Below are positions 25,688-34,854 of a stretch of DNA of 64,000 bases, piece after piece. Source of the stretch: JABDIP01 sp965227455 (GTDB lineage: Bacteria; Pseudomonadota; Alphaproteobacteria; DSM-16000; Inquilinaceae). A program made the translations under genes and the position numbers. The notes beneath the pieces were generated by a model. That model searched no databases. It saw nothing but the letters and a program-made list of their open reading frames with translations, and was not told the origin of the DNA. Where the stretch lies: contig OZ245752.1 in assembly GCA_965227455.1 (NCBI GenBank), forward strand, positions 2,232,001 through 2,296,000. The letters run 5' to 3'. Every line of letters starts with the position of its first letter. The first letter of the stretch is position 1.

Positions 25688-25938
25688 CCGGCTCGCCCAA
25701 GGCGAGCCTTGTCATGTTCCCTCAGTCGGCGGGCGGGCACATCCGTGCCCTTGCCTTGCGGGCCTGGCCGGCCCGGGGCCTCAACGGCCCAATTTAACAG
25801 CCCATGCGCTCAGACCCAGAAGCGTCGAAGACGCTTCTGTAAGCGCGACTGCGCGCCGCCGCCCCTGCGGCGAAAGCCAAGGCCACAGGCCGCCGGCGCT
25901 TGAGGAACATAAAACAGCTCACCTTAGGTGAGCCGGCT
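25688..25938 (-). other. Second intervening sequence in 23S rRNA helix 25
   Basis: Normal 23S sequence is interrupted between GCGTACC...GGTCACC (about 25676-25687) and GCTCCCACTGCTTGTAGG (from about 25937). E. coli has only a short hairpin here. About 250 nt are inserted, with several internal hairpins (GGCTCACCTAAGGTGAGC on the transcript; AGAAGCGTC/GACGCTTCT) but no credible gene and none of the ATCAGGG units. Helix 25 is a known insertion site in other bacteria. Borders are approximate. Confidence 0.75.
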
Positions 25939-26518
25939 CCCACTGCTTGTAGGCATTCGGTTTCAGGTCTCTTTCACTCCCCTCATCGGGGTGCTTTTCA
26001 CCTTTCCCTCACGGTACTGGTTCACTATCGGTCACTGAGGAGTACTTAGGCTTGGAGGGTGGTCCCCCCATGTTCAGACAGGGTTTCACGTGCCCCGCCC
26101 TACTCGAGGACGCCAAAGTCCAGCTACCCGTACGGGGCTGTCACCCGCTATGGCCCGACTTTCCAGACGGTTCCGGTTTGAACTTCGACGCCACTGGCCT
26201 GGTCCGCGTTCGCTCGCCACTACTAACGGAGTCTCGGTTGATGTCCTTTCCTCCGGCTACTTAGATGTTTCAGTTCGCCGGGTTCGCCTCCGCACCCTAT
26301 GGATTCAGGTACGGATACCCCACAAGGGGGTGGGTTGCCCCATTCGGAGATCCACGGATCAAAGGGTGCTCGCCCCTCCCCGCGGCTTTTCGCAGCGTGC
26401 CACGTCCTTCATCGCCTCTCAGTGCCAAGGCATCCACCAAATGCCCTTAGACGCTTGATCTCAGCCGCTGATAAAACCGCGCACGCGTCCTGGAAACGTC
26501 TTCCAGACATCGCGGCGG

Positions 26519-26539
26519 TTTAACCCGCAGCAATCATCG
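26519..26539 (-). repeat. 5' arm of 23S processing stem
   Basis: On the transcript the arm reads GATGATTGCTGCGGGTTAAA and is complementary to the region 23007-23035 behind the 23S gene. Confidence 0.7.
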
Positions 26540-26550
26540 CCGGAACAATC

Positions 26551-26582
26551 CAGATGTCAGGGATCAGGCATCAGGGATCAGA
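26551..26582 (-). repeat. Unpaired ATCAGGG-type arm between tRNA-Ala and 23S
   Basis: This stretch holds CAGATGTCAGGGATCAGG followed by CATCAGGGATCAG. The spacer lacks the opposite arm, so this is the one place in the operon where the repeat is present on one side only. Confidence 0.7.
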
Positions 26583-26632
26583 CGATCCTCAACACCAACA
26601 CCCCGACCGAATTGCTCCGGTCACCTTCCTCT

Positions 26633-26645
26633 TCACAATGTCCAA
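26633..26645 (-). promoter_or_regulatory. Candidate rRNA antitermination/processing element in tRNA-Ala to 23S spacer
   Basis: The transcript reads TTGGACATTGTGAAGAGGAA here. A near copy (TTGACATTGTGG, then GAGAAGGG) stands in the 16S leader at 28899-28910. E. coli also repeats its box elements in the leader and the 16S-23S spacer. The function here is inferred only from that placement. Confidence 0.4.
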
Positions 26646-26720
26646 TACCCATGCGGCAAGAAGCCCTAAGGCCACCGCCGCAATCTCTTCTGTCTTGCTC
26701 GGATTCTCATCTCTTGCAGT

Positions 26721-26796
26721 TGGTGGAGGCGGACGGAATCGAACCGACGACCTCAAGCTTGCAAAGCTAGCGCTCTCCCAACTGAGCTACGCCCCC
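26721..26796 (-). tRNA. tRNA-Ala (TGC)
   Basis: 76 nt including CCA. GGGGGCGTAGCTCAGTTGGG starts the gene, the anticodon loop is TTTGCAA, and the T arm is GGTTCGATTCC. This is the usual 16S-23S spacer tRNA. Confidence 0.97.
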
Positions 26797-26798
26797 AT

Positions 26799-26913
26799 CC
26801 AGGGATCAGGAATCAGTCATCAGGGATCAGAACACCGCCGGCCGCAACCGGCGCGCAGGACCGGCATGCACCAGCCCATTCTGATACCTGATACCTGTCC
26901 TCTGACCTCTGAC
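26799..26913 (-). repeat. Inverted-repeat spacer hairpin between tRNA-Ile and tRNA-Ala
   Basis: The left arm (26799-26833) has CCAGGGATCAGG then AATCAGTCATCAGGG. The right arm (26880-26913) has TCTGATACCTGATACCTGTC plus CTCTGACC. The arms are complementary over most of their length and enclose about 45 nt. Confidence 0.85.
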
Positions 26914-26914
26914 T

Positions 26915-26991
26915 TGGTGGGCCAGGGAGGATTTGAACCTCCGACCTCACGCTTATCAAGCGCGCGCTCTAACCAACTGAGCTACTAGCCC
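26915..26991 (-). tRNA. tRNA-Ile (GAT)
   Basis: 77 nt including CCA. It starts GGGCTAGTAGCTCAGTTGG, with the anticodon loop TTGATAA and T arm GGTTCAAATCC. It is first of the two spacer tRNAs after 16S. Confidence 0.97.
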
Positions 26992-26992
26992 A

Positions 26993-27104
26993 GAGAACAG
27001 TGGATCAGCCATCAGGGATCAGAACGGTGTCTGCCGTACCGCCGGACATCCCTGCCCAACACCGGCACCTCTGATACCTGATCCCTGATACCTGTCCTCT
27101 GACC
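26993..27104 (-). repeat. Inverted-repeat spacer hairpin between 16S and tRNA-Ile
   Basis: The left arm (26993-27024) is GAGAACAGTGGATCAG then CCATCAGGGATCAGAAC. The right arm (27069-27104) is CCTCTGATACCTGATCCC continued by TGATACCTGTCCTCTGACC. It has the same design as the other spacers, with a loop of about 45 nt. Confidence 0.85.
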
Positions 27105-27155
27105 AAAGAACCCGAGAAGGGATACGCAGACGGCGGCCATCCATACGCGCCGCTT

Positions 27156-28650
<1,495 letters not shown>

Positions 28651-29120
28651 AGACTGCGCCTATCCCAAACAGACATCCCAGACACAAGGCCCAAGACACC
28701 CGACAGGACAGGCGTGGCAAGACCGTTACAAACGTCCTCACACCTCTAACCTTCCAATCCCCCAATCAGGCCGAAACCCAACCGGAAAACCAGAAAGAGC
28801 GTTCCTTACAAAGAAACCAAAGATGCACAGACGCCAAGAACGATCCATCGCTCAGCGGCACAACAAACAACCGCCGCCCGCGCATCCCTTCTCTAAACCC
28901 ACAATGTCAAATAACCGCCGGCCCCGAGACGGGTGAACAACGACCACTATGTCAAGGACCGAACCGCCCTGCCGCGCCATTCGCTTCGGAATGGCCCGTA
29001 ACCGAGCGGAACTTCGATAGTACCGAACCTGCCGGCTGCTGGCAACGACAAGTCGCGCCTTGGAAAGGAAATGGCTTGCGCCGGGCCCCTTCCGCGCCGG
29101 CCACCGGCTCGGCGAGCGGT
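28651..29120 (-). other. rRNA operon leader
   Basis: About 470 nt between the promoter and 16S, without a gene. It holds two close copies of a 12-mer, TTGACATAGTGG (28944-28955) and TTGACATTGTGG (28899-28910), 45 bp apart. Each could be a -35 box of an extra promoter, but the second is matched by a similar word before 23S and is more likely an antitermination or processing element. The ATCAGGG arms of the spacers are absent here. Confidence 0.55.
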
Positions 29121-29149
29121 TATATAGAGACCGCTCCGGAGCTTGTCTA
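29121..29149 (-). promoter_or_regulatory. rRNA operon promoter
   Basis: TAGACA (29144-29149) and TATATA (29121-29126) are separated by exactly 17 bp on the minus strand, upstream of a GC-rich discriminator. It is 42 bp beyond the stop of the DUF1489 gene and about 470 bp before 16S. Confidence 0.65.
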
Positions 29150-29190
29150 CCCTTTTGGCAACAAAATTTCGGACTGTTTCGATACCGCCC

Positions 29191-29625
29191 CTAGAGCAGG
29201 CCGAGCTCACGCAGTTCCCGGGCCAGATGGGCCGGCAATTCCTCTTCTCCCTCAGCGCCGTAGGCGATGTCGAGATCGCCCGGCGCCTCCGACGGCGCCA
29301 GGTAGCGCCAACCCTGAATGGCCCGCCGCGGCACCGGATCGGTCTCGATGAGATGCGGGTCGAGATGCAGCTCGCAATAGAATCGGCCGCCCTCGTCGAC
29401 CGCATCCGCCAGGCCGAGGAAGCGCTGCCGGGCCTGGATGCGCGCCTTGATGATCCAGTAGATGGAGCCGCCGGCGATCAGCTCGTCCAGCCGCCGCGGC
29501 TTGTTGCGGGTATAGCCCAGCACAACCTCGCGGCCGTCGCGCACGGCCCGGCGGCCATCCTGGCGCCGCCGCAGATGCTCAAGATCGGGCACCCCGACCG
29601 CAGTCTTCAGGAGATGCACGCTCAT
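29191..29625 (-). CDS. DUF1489 family protein
   Basis: 144 residues. The family is small, conserved in Alphaproteobacteria and has no known function. Seen are HLLKTAVGVPDLEHLRRRQ at the N-terminus, the central SIYWIIKARIQARQRFLG and the late GWRYLAPSEAPGDL. Its ATG overlaps the TGA of the HMG-CoA lyase gene (29622-29625), so it is the last gene of the MCC alpha-HMG-CoA lyase operon, although no functional link to leucine breakdown is known. Confidence 0.88.
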   Translation of the reverse strand: MSVHLLKTAVGVPDLEHLRRRQDGRRAVRDGREVVLGYTRNKPRRLDELIAGGSIYWIIKARIQARQRFLGLADAVDEGGRFYCELHLDPHLIETDPVPRRAIQGWRYLAPSEAPGDLDIAYGAEGEEELPAHLARELRELGLL

Positions 29626-30536
29626 GCGCCAGCCCGGGCCTGTCCGACCCTCGACCCGGTGGTCCGCCCCAGCGCGGCGCAGACGAGATCGGCCGCCCGC
29701 AGCACGCCGTCCAGGGACACGCCGGTTTCGATGCCCAGCCCATCGAGCATGTACAGCACATCCTCGGTGGCGACATTGCCGCTGGCGCCGGTGGCATAGG
29801 GGCAGCCGCCAAGCCCGGCGACGGCGCTGTCGACCACGACGATGCCGGCCTCCAGGCAGGCGAAGATATTGGCCAGGGCCTGGCCATAGGTGTCGTGGAA
29901 ATGCACCGCCAGCCGATCCCGCGGCACAGCGGCCGAGACGGCCTCGATCAGCGATCGTGCCCGGCCGGGCGTGCCGACGCCGATCGTGTCGCCCAGCGAG
30001 ATCTCGTAGCAGCCCATGGCGGTGAGCTTTTCGGCCACGTCAGCAACGGCAGCGGGCGCGATCTCGCCCTCATAGGGGCAGCCAAGCACGCAGGAGACGT
30101 AGCCGCGCACCCGGATACCACGATCGGATGCGGCGGCGCAGACCGGGGCGAAGCGCTCCAGGCTCTCGGCGATGGAGCAGTTGATGTTGCGCTGGCTGAA
30201 GCTCTCCGACGCCGCCCCGAAGATGGCGATCTCATCCAAACCCGGGGTGCCGAGGCCGGCCTCGACCGCCGCATCGAAGCCCTTCATGTTCGGCACCAGC
30301 ACCGGATAACGCACGCCCGGGCGCCGGTGCAGACCGGCCAGCACCTGGGCCGTGTCTGCCATCTGCGGCACCCATTTCGGCGACACGAACGCACCAGCCT
30401 CGATCACCGCAAGGCCGGCATCGGCAAGCCGCTCGATCAGCGCCATCTTGGTGGCAACGGGCACGGTCGCGGATTCGTTCTGAAGCCCATCGCGCGGACC
30501 GACCTCAACCATCCTGACCCTGTCCGGCAGCGCCAT
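29622..30536 (-). CDS. Hydroxymethylglutaryl-CoA lyase
   Basis: 304 residues. It cleaves HMG-CoA to acetyl-CoA and acetoacetate, the last step of leucine breakdown. The TIM-barrel signatures are present: VEVGPRDGLQNE at the start, SLGDTIGVGTP, HFHDTYGQALAN and GLGGCPYATGASGNVATED with the active cysteine. The start at 30536 (MALPDRVRMVEVG) is 2 bp after the MCC alpha stop codon. A longer frame exists upstream but overlaps the biotin domain of that gene. Confidence 0.95.
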   Translation of the reverse strand: MALPDRVRMVEVGPRDGLQNESATVPVATKMALIERLADAGLAVIEAGAFVSPKWVPQMADTAQVLAGLHRRPGVRYPVLVPNMKGFDAAVEAGLGTPGLDEIAIFGAASESFSQRNINCSIAESLERFAPVCAAASDRGIRVRGYVSCVLGCPYEGEIAPAAVADVAEKLTAMGCYEISLGDTIGVGTPGRARSLIEAVSAAVPRDRLAVHFHDTYGQALANIFACLEAGIVVVDSAVAGLGGCPYATGASGNVATEDVLYMLDGLGIETGVSLDGVLRAADLVCAALGRTTGSRVGQARAGA

Positions 30537-30538
30537 CG

Positions 30539-32581
30539 TCAGCTCGCCGCGGGGCCCGGCTCGAAACCGAGCAGATCGACCCCCTCCTCGACCTGGTCGC
30601 CGGCGGCGAACGGCAAGGCGGTGACGGCGCCATCGGCGGGGGCGGTGATGGTGTGTTCCATCTTCATCGCCTCCAGCACCAGCAGGGGCTGGCCCTTCTC
30701 GACCGCCGCACCGGGCTCGACCAGCACGGTCACGACCCGGCCCGGCATCGGCGCGGTCAGCCGACCGCCATCGGCATCGCCCGCGCCCGCGGTGGCGACA
30801 GGGTCGATCAGCGAGAGGCGGTAGGTGCCGCCGGAGCCGTTTGACGCGCGTGCGATCACCGTGATGTCGAGGCCGTGGCGGAAGACAAGCGCGCGACACC
30901 GGCGGCCGTCCAGGGAGGCGGTCAAGCGCCCCTGCCCGTCCAGTTCGCCGTCGGCGCGGATTTCGTCGCCGCCGTCGGGCGTCAGCCCGAGGCCGCCATC
31001 CCGCAGATAACGGATCGCAACCGGCATCTCGGACTCGCTATCGCGAAAGCTCAGCCCGTCGCGGGCCTCGTCGTTCAGCCGCCAGCCCGAGGCGCCATGC
31101 CAGGGCGACCAGGGGTCGCGGGATCCATCGGCCCGGCCGGCCAGGTCCCGCCGCCATTGCAGGATTATGCCAAGCGCGGCGAGGACCCGGACCTCGCCGG
31201 GCACCCCGTCGGCGGCGGGCAGCAGGGCCGCCTCGTGGCGGTCGATGAAGCGGGTATCGAGATCGGCCTCGGCAAAGGCCGGATGGGCGACAACGGCGCG
31301 CAGGAAATCGGCATTGGTGGCCAGGCCGGCGATCTCGGTTCCGTCCAGGGCGGCGGAGAGGCGGCGCAGGGCCCCGCCGCGATCCCGGTCCCAGGCGATG
31401 ATCTTGGCGATCATCGGATCGTAATGCACCGAGACGGCATCGCCCTGCCGCACGCCGGTATCGACACGTACATGCGGCGCGTCCTGCGGCAGGCGCAGAT
31501 GGCGCATGGTGCCGGTGGCGGGCAGAAAACCGGCGGCGGGATCCTCCGCATAGAGCCGCGCTTCCACCGCATGGCCCTCGATGGACACCGCGTCCTGATC
31601 GAGCGGCAGCTCACCGCCGGCGGCCACATGCAGTTGGAGCTCGACGAGGTCGAGGCCGGTGATCATCTCGGTGACCGGGTGCTCGACCTGCAGGCGGGTG
31701 TTCATCTCCATGAAATAGAAGCCGGGACCGTCCGCGGCCTCGGAATCGTAGAGGAACTCGACCGTCCCGGCGCCGACATAGCCGATCGACCGGGCGGCGG
31801 CGACCGCCGCCTCGCCCATGGCCCGCCGGGTCTCTGGCGGCAACCCGGGGGCCGGCGCCTCCTCCAGTACCTTCTGGTGGCGCCGCTGGACCGAACAGTC
31901 GCGTTCGAACAGATGGATGCAGGCACCATGGCCGTCGGCGAAGACCTGCATCTCCACATGGCGCGGCCGGGCCAGGTAGCGTTCCAGCAGCACCCGGTCG
32001 TCGCCGAAGGCGGCCTTCGATTCCCGCTTCGATGCTTCCAGCGCCGAGGCCAGGTCGCCGGCCGCCTCGACCACGCGCATGCCCTTGCCGCCGCCTCCGG
32101 CAGAGGGCTTGACCAGCAGCGGATAGCCGATGCGGTCCGCGGCCTCGGTGAGCGCCTTCAGGGTCTGGGCGCGGCCGTGATAGCCGGGAACCAGCGGCAC
32201 TCCGGCCTTTTCCATCAGCGCCTTGGCTTCGCTCTTGCTGCCCATGGCGCGGATGGCATCCGCCGGCGGCCCGACAAAGACCAGGCCGGCCTTGCCGCAG
32301 GCCTCGGCGAATTCGGCATTCTCCGCCAGGAAGCCGTAACCTGGATGCACGGCCTGGGCGCCGGCGGACAGCGCCGCCTCGATGATGCGGTCGCCGCGCA
32401 GATAGCTGTCCGCGGCCGCCGCCGGGCCGATCGGCAACGCCTCGTCGGCGGCGGCGACATGCAACGCCCCGGCATCGGCCTCGGAATAGACCGCGATGGT
32501 GCGGATACCGAGGTGGCGCGCCGTGCGCATGATGCGGCAGGCGATCTCTCCGCGATTGGCGATCAACAGCCGGTCGAACAT
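30539..32581 (-). CDS. Methylcrotonyl-CoA carboxylase alpha subunit (biotin carboxylase plus biotin carrier)
   Basis: 680 residues. The N-terminal biotin carboxylase starts MFDRLLIANRGEIACRIM and has PSAGGGGKGMR (ATP grasp), the ERDCSVQRRHQK segment and EMNTRLQVEHPVTE. The C-terminal carrier has EAMKMEH, where the lysine carries biotin (about residue 645). Length and the linker region fit MCC or propionyl-CoA carboxylase alpha subunits. The HMG-CoA lyase downstream and MCC beta 2 kb upstream decide for methylcrotonyl-CoA. The start at 32581 is the family N-terminus. Confidence 0.93.
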   Translation of the reverse strand: MFDRLLIANRGEIACRIMRTARHLGIRTIAVYSEADAGALHVAAADEALPIGPAAAADSYLRGDRIIEAALSAGAQAVHPGYGFLAENAEFAEACGKAGLVFVGPPADAIRAMGSKSEAKALMEKAGVPLVPGYHGRAQTLKALTEAADRIGYPLLVKPSAGGGGKGMRVVEAAGDLASALEASKRESKAAFGDDRVLLERYLARPRHVEMQVFADGHGACIHLFERDCSVQRRHQKVLEEAPAPGLPPETRRAMGEAAVAAARSIGYVGAGTVEFLYDSEAADGPGFYFMEMNTRLQVEHPVTEMITGLDLVELQLHVAAGGELPLDQDAVSIEGHAVEARLYAEDPAAGFLPATGTMRHLRLPQDAPHVRVDTGVRQGDAVSVHYDPMIAKIIAWDRDRGGALRRLSAALDGTEIAGLATNADFLRAVVAHPAFAEADLDTRFIDRHEAALLPAADGVPGEVRVLAALGIILQWRRDLAGRADGSRDPWSPWHGASGWRLNDEARDGLSFRDSESEMPVAIRYLRDGGLGLTPDGGDEIRADGELDGQGRLTASLDGRRCRALVFRHGLDITVIARASNGSGGTYRLSLIDPVATAGAGDADGGRLTAPMPGRVVTVLVEPGAAVEKGQPLLVLEAMKMEHTITAPADGAVTALPFAAGDQVEEGVDLLGFEPGPAAS

Positions 32582-32766
32582 GGCCTCCTGGTCCGGCAGT
32601 GAGTCGGGCAAGAGCCGTGGAATAGCACGGGCCGGCGCCTGCGCCGACAGTTTCCCGCACAAGGCCCGGCGACGCCGTTTGAACGGCGGCCGTTAACGAA
32701 TTGTTTACCAAGATATCCGCTTCTAACCACGACCAAATCCGACAGCATGGACAGGGAGGCGCCGAC

Positions 32767-33564
32767 GTGCCCCAGATCGTGACAGCGGCGCGCAGCGGCG
32801 CCTGCGGCCTGATGATTCTGACGCTGGCGGCCTGCGTCACTTCCCAATCGCACAATGCCCCGGCGACAGGCAGCCGCGCCGATCTGGTCGCCGGATCGCT
32901 CGACTCCTCGGTGCAGCTGTTCACCGACCGCATGGGCGGCGCCCATCGCGCCGGATCGGGCGTCGTGCTCACGGCGGAAGCGGACGGCACTTCGCTCATC
33001 CTGACCGCCGCCCATCTCGTCGAGCCACCGACGGACCAGATCGTCGAAGTGGTATCGCCGCGGACCGGCCAGCGGGTCGGGGCCCGGATCCTGGCCAGCG
33101 ATCCGGATGCGGATATCGCCGTGGTCGAGGCCTCGGGCCTGCCGGTCACGCCGGTGAGGCTGAAACCCGAGGCCCGGCTGGGCGAGGATGTCTGGGTGAT
33201 GTCGTTCCCCTGGGGCCGGCGGGGGACACTGGTCAACGGCGTGGTCAGCCAGATCGCCGGCAACGGGCCGGTGGTCGAGACCGAGGGGTCGGTGGCCCTG
33301 ATCGACGCCGTGGTCGGCTATGGCACCAGCGGCGGCGGCGTCTTCGACGACGGGACCGGCGGCTTGATCGGCATCGTGCGGGGCTATCGCACGGCGCGGC
33401 TGTCGCTGTCCGGCGACGAAGCCCAGACCCTGGACCTGCCGATTGCCGGCGAGACCACGGTCATCTCAACCGGCGAGATTGTCTGCTTCCTTCAGGCGGA
33501 AGGGCTTGCCGCCAGGATGCCGGCTTCCACGCGGCGCTCCGCCGGAGCCTGCACCGAAGGATAG
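32767..33564 (+). CDS. Trypsin-like serine protease, predicted lipoprotein
   Basis: 265 residues from a GTG with GGGAGG upstream. A hydrophobic N-terminus ends in the lipobox LTLAAC, with C23 as lipid-attachment residue, so the protein should sit on a membrane in the periplasm. The protease triad is visible: H83 (LTAAHLV), D116 (DPDADIAVV) and S188 (GTSGGG). There is no PDZ domain, so it differs from full DegP proteases. It is transcribed against the leucine genes on both sides and splits that cluster. Substrate unknown. Confidence 0.85.
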   Translation: MPQIVTAARSGACGLMILTLAACVTSQSHNAPATGSRADLVAGSLDSSVQLFTDRMGGAHRAGSGVVLTAEADGTSLILTAAHLVEPPTDQIVEVVSPRTGQRVGARILASDPDADIAVVEASGLPVTPVRLKPEARLGEDVWVMSFPWGRRGTLVNGVVSQIAGNGPVVETEGSVALIDAVVGYGTSGGGVFDDGTGGLIGIVRGYRTARLSLSGDEAQTLDLPIAGETTVISTGEIVCFLQAEGLAARMPASTRRSAGACTEG

Positions 33565-33565
33565 C

Positions 33566-33597
33566 GGGCCGGGCGCCCTCTGGGAGACACCCGGCCC
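33566..33597. terminator. Hairpin between convergent protease and DUF1344 genes
   Basis: GGGCCGGG (33566-33573) and CCCGGCCC (33590-33597) form an 8-bp stem with a 16-nt loop in the 41-bp gap between two converging genes. No T-run is present, so the efficiency is uncertain. Confidence 0.45.
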
Positions 33598-33605
33598 GGC
33601 GAGCG

Positions 33606-33863
33606 CTATTCGCGCTCGATCTTGAGATCGTTGATCAGTTTCTGACCGTCCGATTCCTCGTAGGACACGGTGACCTCGGAGCCTGGGCGCAGCGTCTCGA
33701 GCGCGATGCCCTCGGTGACGGCAAAGACGGTGCCGTCGTCCAGAACGATCATCCGGGATTGCAGGTCGACACCCTCGACCGTGCCCGTTGCCTCCTCCGC
33801 GCTCGCAACACCGGCGGTACCGAGCAGCGCCGCCGCGACGAGCACACCAAGAAGCTTGTTCAT
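33606..33863 (-). CDS. DUF1344 family small secreted protein
   Basis: 85 residues. A cleavable signal peptide is visible (MNKLLGVLVAAALLGTAGVA then SAEEA). The mature part, about 60 residues, has the family pattern TGTVEGVDLQSRMIVLDDGT and a closing VSYEESDGQKLINDL, predicted to be a small beta barrel in the periplasm. The frame is open to 34043, but the signal peptide fixes the start at 33863, preceded by AGGAGGGATC. Function unknown. Confidence 0.85.
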   Translation of the reverse strand: MNKLLGVLVAAALLGTAGVASAEEATGTVEGVDLQSRMIVLDDGTVFAVTEGIALETLRPGSEVTVSYEESDGQKLINDLKIERE

Positions 33864-34047
33864 TGTGATCCCTCCTGTTTTTCGGGTTCCAGGCCGGTCG
33901 GCAAGAGGCCGCCGCCGTGGACCCCGATTGTCTCCGGCCGCTGCCACCGGAGCGAGAGTCAAAGAAAGAACCTTCTTGTGATGGGGATTGGTGCGGCCGT
34001 GACCGCCGGGACCATCGCGGTCACAGTAAGCGACTGATCGCAAAGGG

Positions 34048-34839
34048 TCAGTCGCCGTCGAGCACCCAGCTCGGCTTGCGCTTTTCCAGGAAGGCGGACA
34101 CGCCTTCGCGGCCTTCGTCGCCGGCCCGGATTTCGGCGATTCGCCGGGCCGTTTCGTCCCGCAGCTTTTCGGCGGGGAGATAGGTCACATCGGCGATCAG
34201 GGCCTTCGCTGCGGCCTGGGCAGTGGGACCGCCCTTGGAGAGGGATGCGAGCAACTCCGACACCCGGTCCTCGACCTTCGCATCCGCCTCCACCGCGTGG
34301 ACCAGCCCGATCCGCTTGGCTTCCGGCGCGTCGAAGACCTCGGCCGTCAGGAAGTAACGGCGGGCGGCACGCCGGCCCATGGCGGCGACCACATAGGGGC
34401 TGATGGCGGCCGGAATCAGACCGAGCTTGACCTCCGACAGGCAGAAGCGGGCGCCCATCGTTGCCACGGCAATATCACAGCAGGCGACCAGCCCCACGCC
34501 GCCGCCATAGGCGGCACCATGCACCACCGCGATGGTCGGGCGCGGCAGGGTATCCAACACATGCATGAGCTCGGACAGCGCCCGGGCGTCGGCCAGATTC
34601 TCCTCGCGGCTGTAGCCGGCCATGCGGCGCATCCAGCCGAGATCGCCACCGGCACAAAAGCTCTTGCCGGCACCGCGAAGCACCACGACACGGACCGCAG
34701 GATCGGATCCAAGGTCGCTGAGGGCCGCTGTCAACGCGGCAATCATGGCGTCGTCGAAGGCGTTGTGCAGTTTGGGCCGGTTCAGCGTAACGGTCGCCAC
34801 GCCATCTTCGACCGACGTCAGCACGGGCTGATCGGTCAT
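34048..34839 (-). CDS. liuC: Enoyl-CoA hydratase family, probable methylglutaconyl-CoA hydratase
   Basis: 263 residues of the crotonase fold. The oxyanion-hole segments are present (GKSFCAGGDLGWMRRM and HGAAYGGGVGLVACCDIAV), followed by the catalytic-region ARFCLSEVKLGLIPAAI. It is 15 bp downstream of the MCC beta gene. This position and the CAGGDLxWM pattern point to hydration of 3-methylglutaconyl-CoA in leucine breakdown. The exact substrate is inferred from context. Confidence 0.87.
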   Translation of the reverse strand: MTDQPVLTSVEDGVATVTLNRPKLHNAFDDAMIAALTAALSDLGSDPAVRVVVLRGAGKSFCAGGDLGWMRRMAGYSREENLADARALSELMHVLDTLPRPTIAVVHGAAYGGGVGLVACCDIAVATMGARFCLSEVKLGLIPAAISPYVVAAMGRRAARRYFLTAEVFDAPEAKRIGLVHAVEADAKVEDRVSELLASLSKGGPTAQAAAKALIADVTYLPAEKLRDETARRIAEIRAGDEGREGVSAFLEKRKPSWVLDGD

Positions 34840-34854
34840 TGCTTGCCCCTCAAA

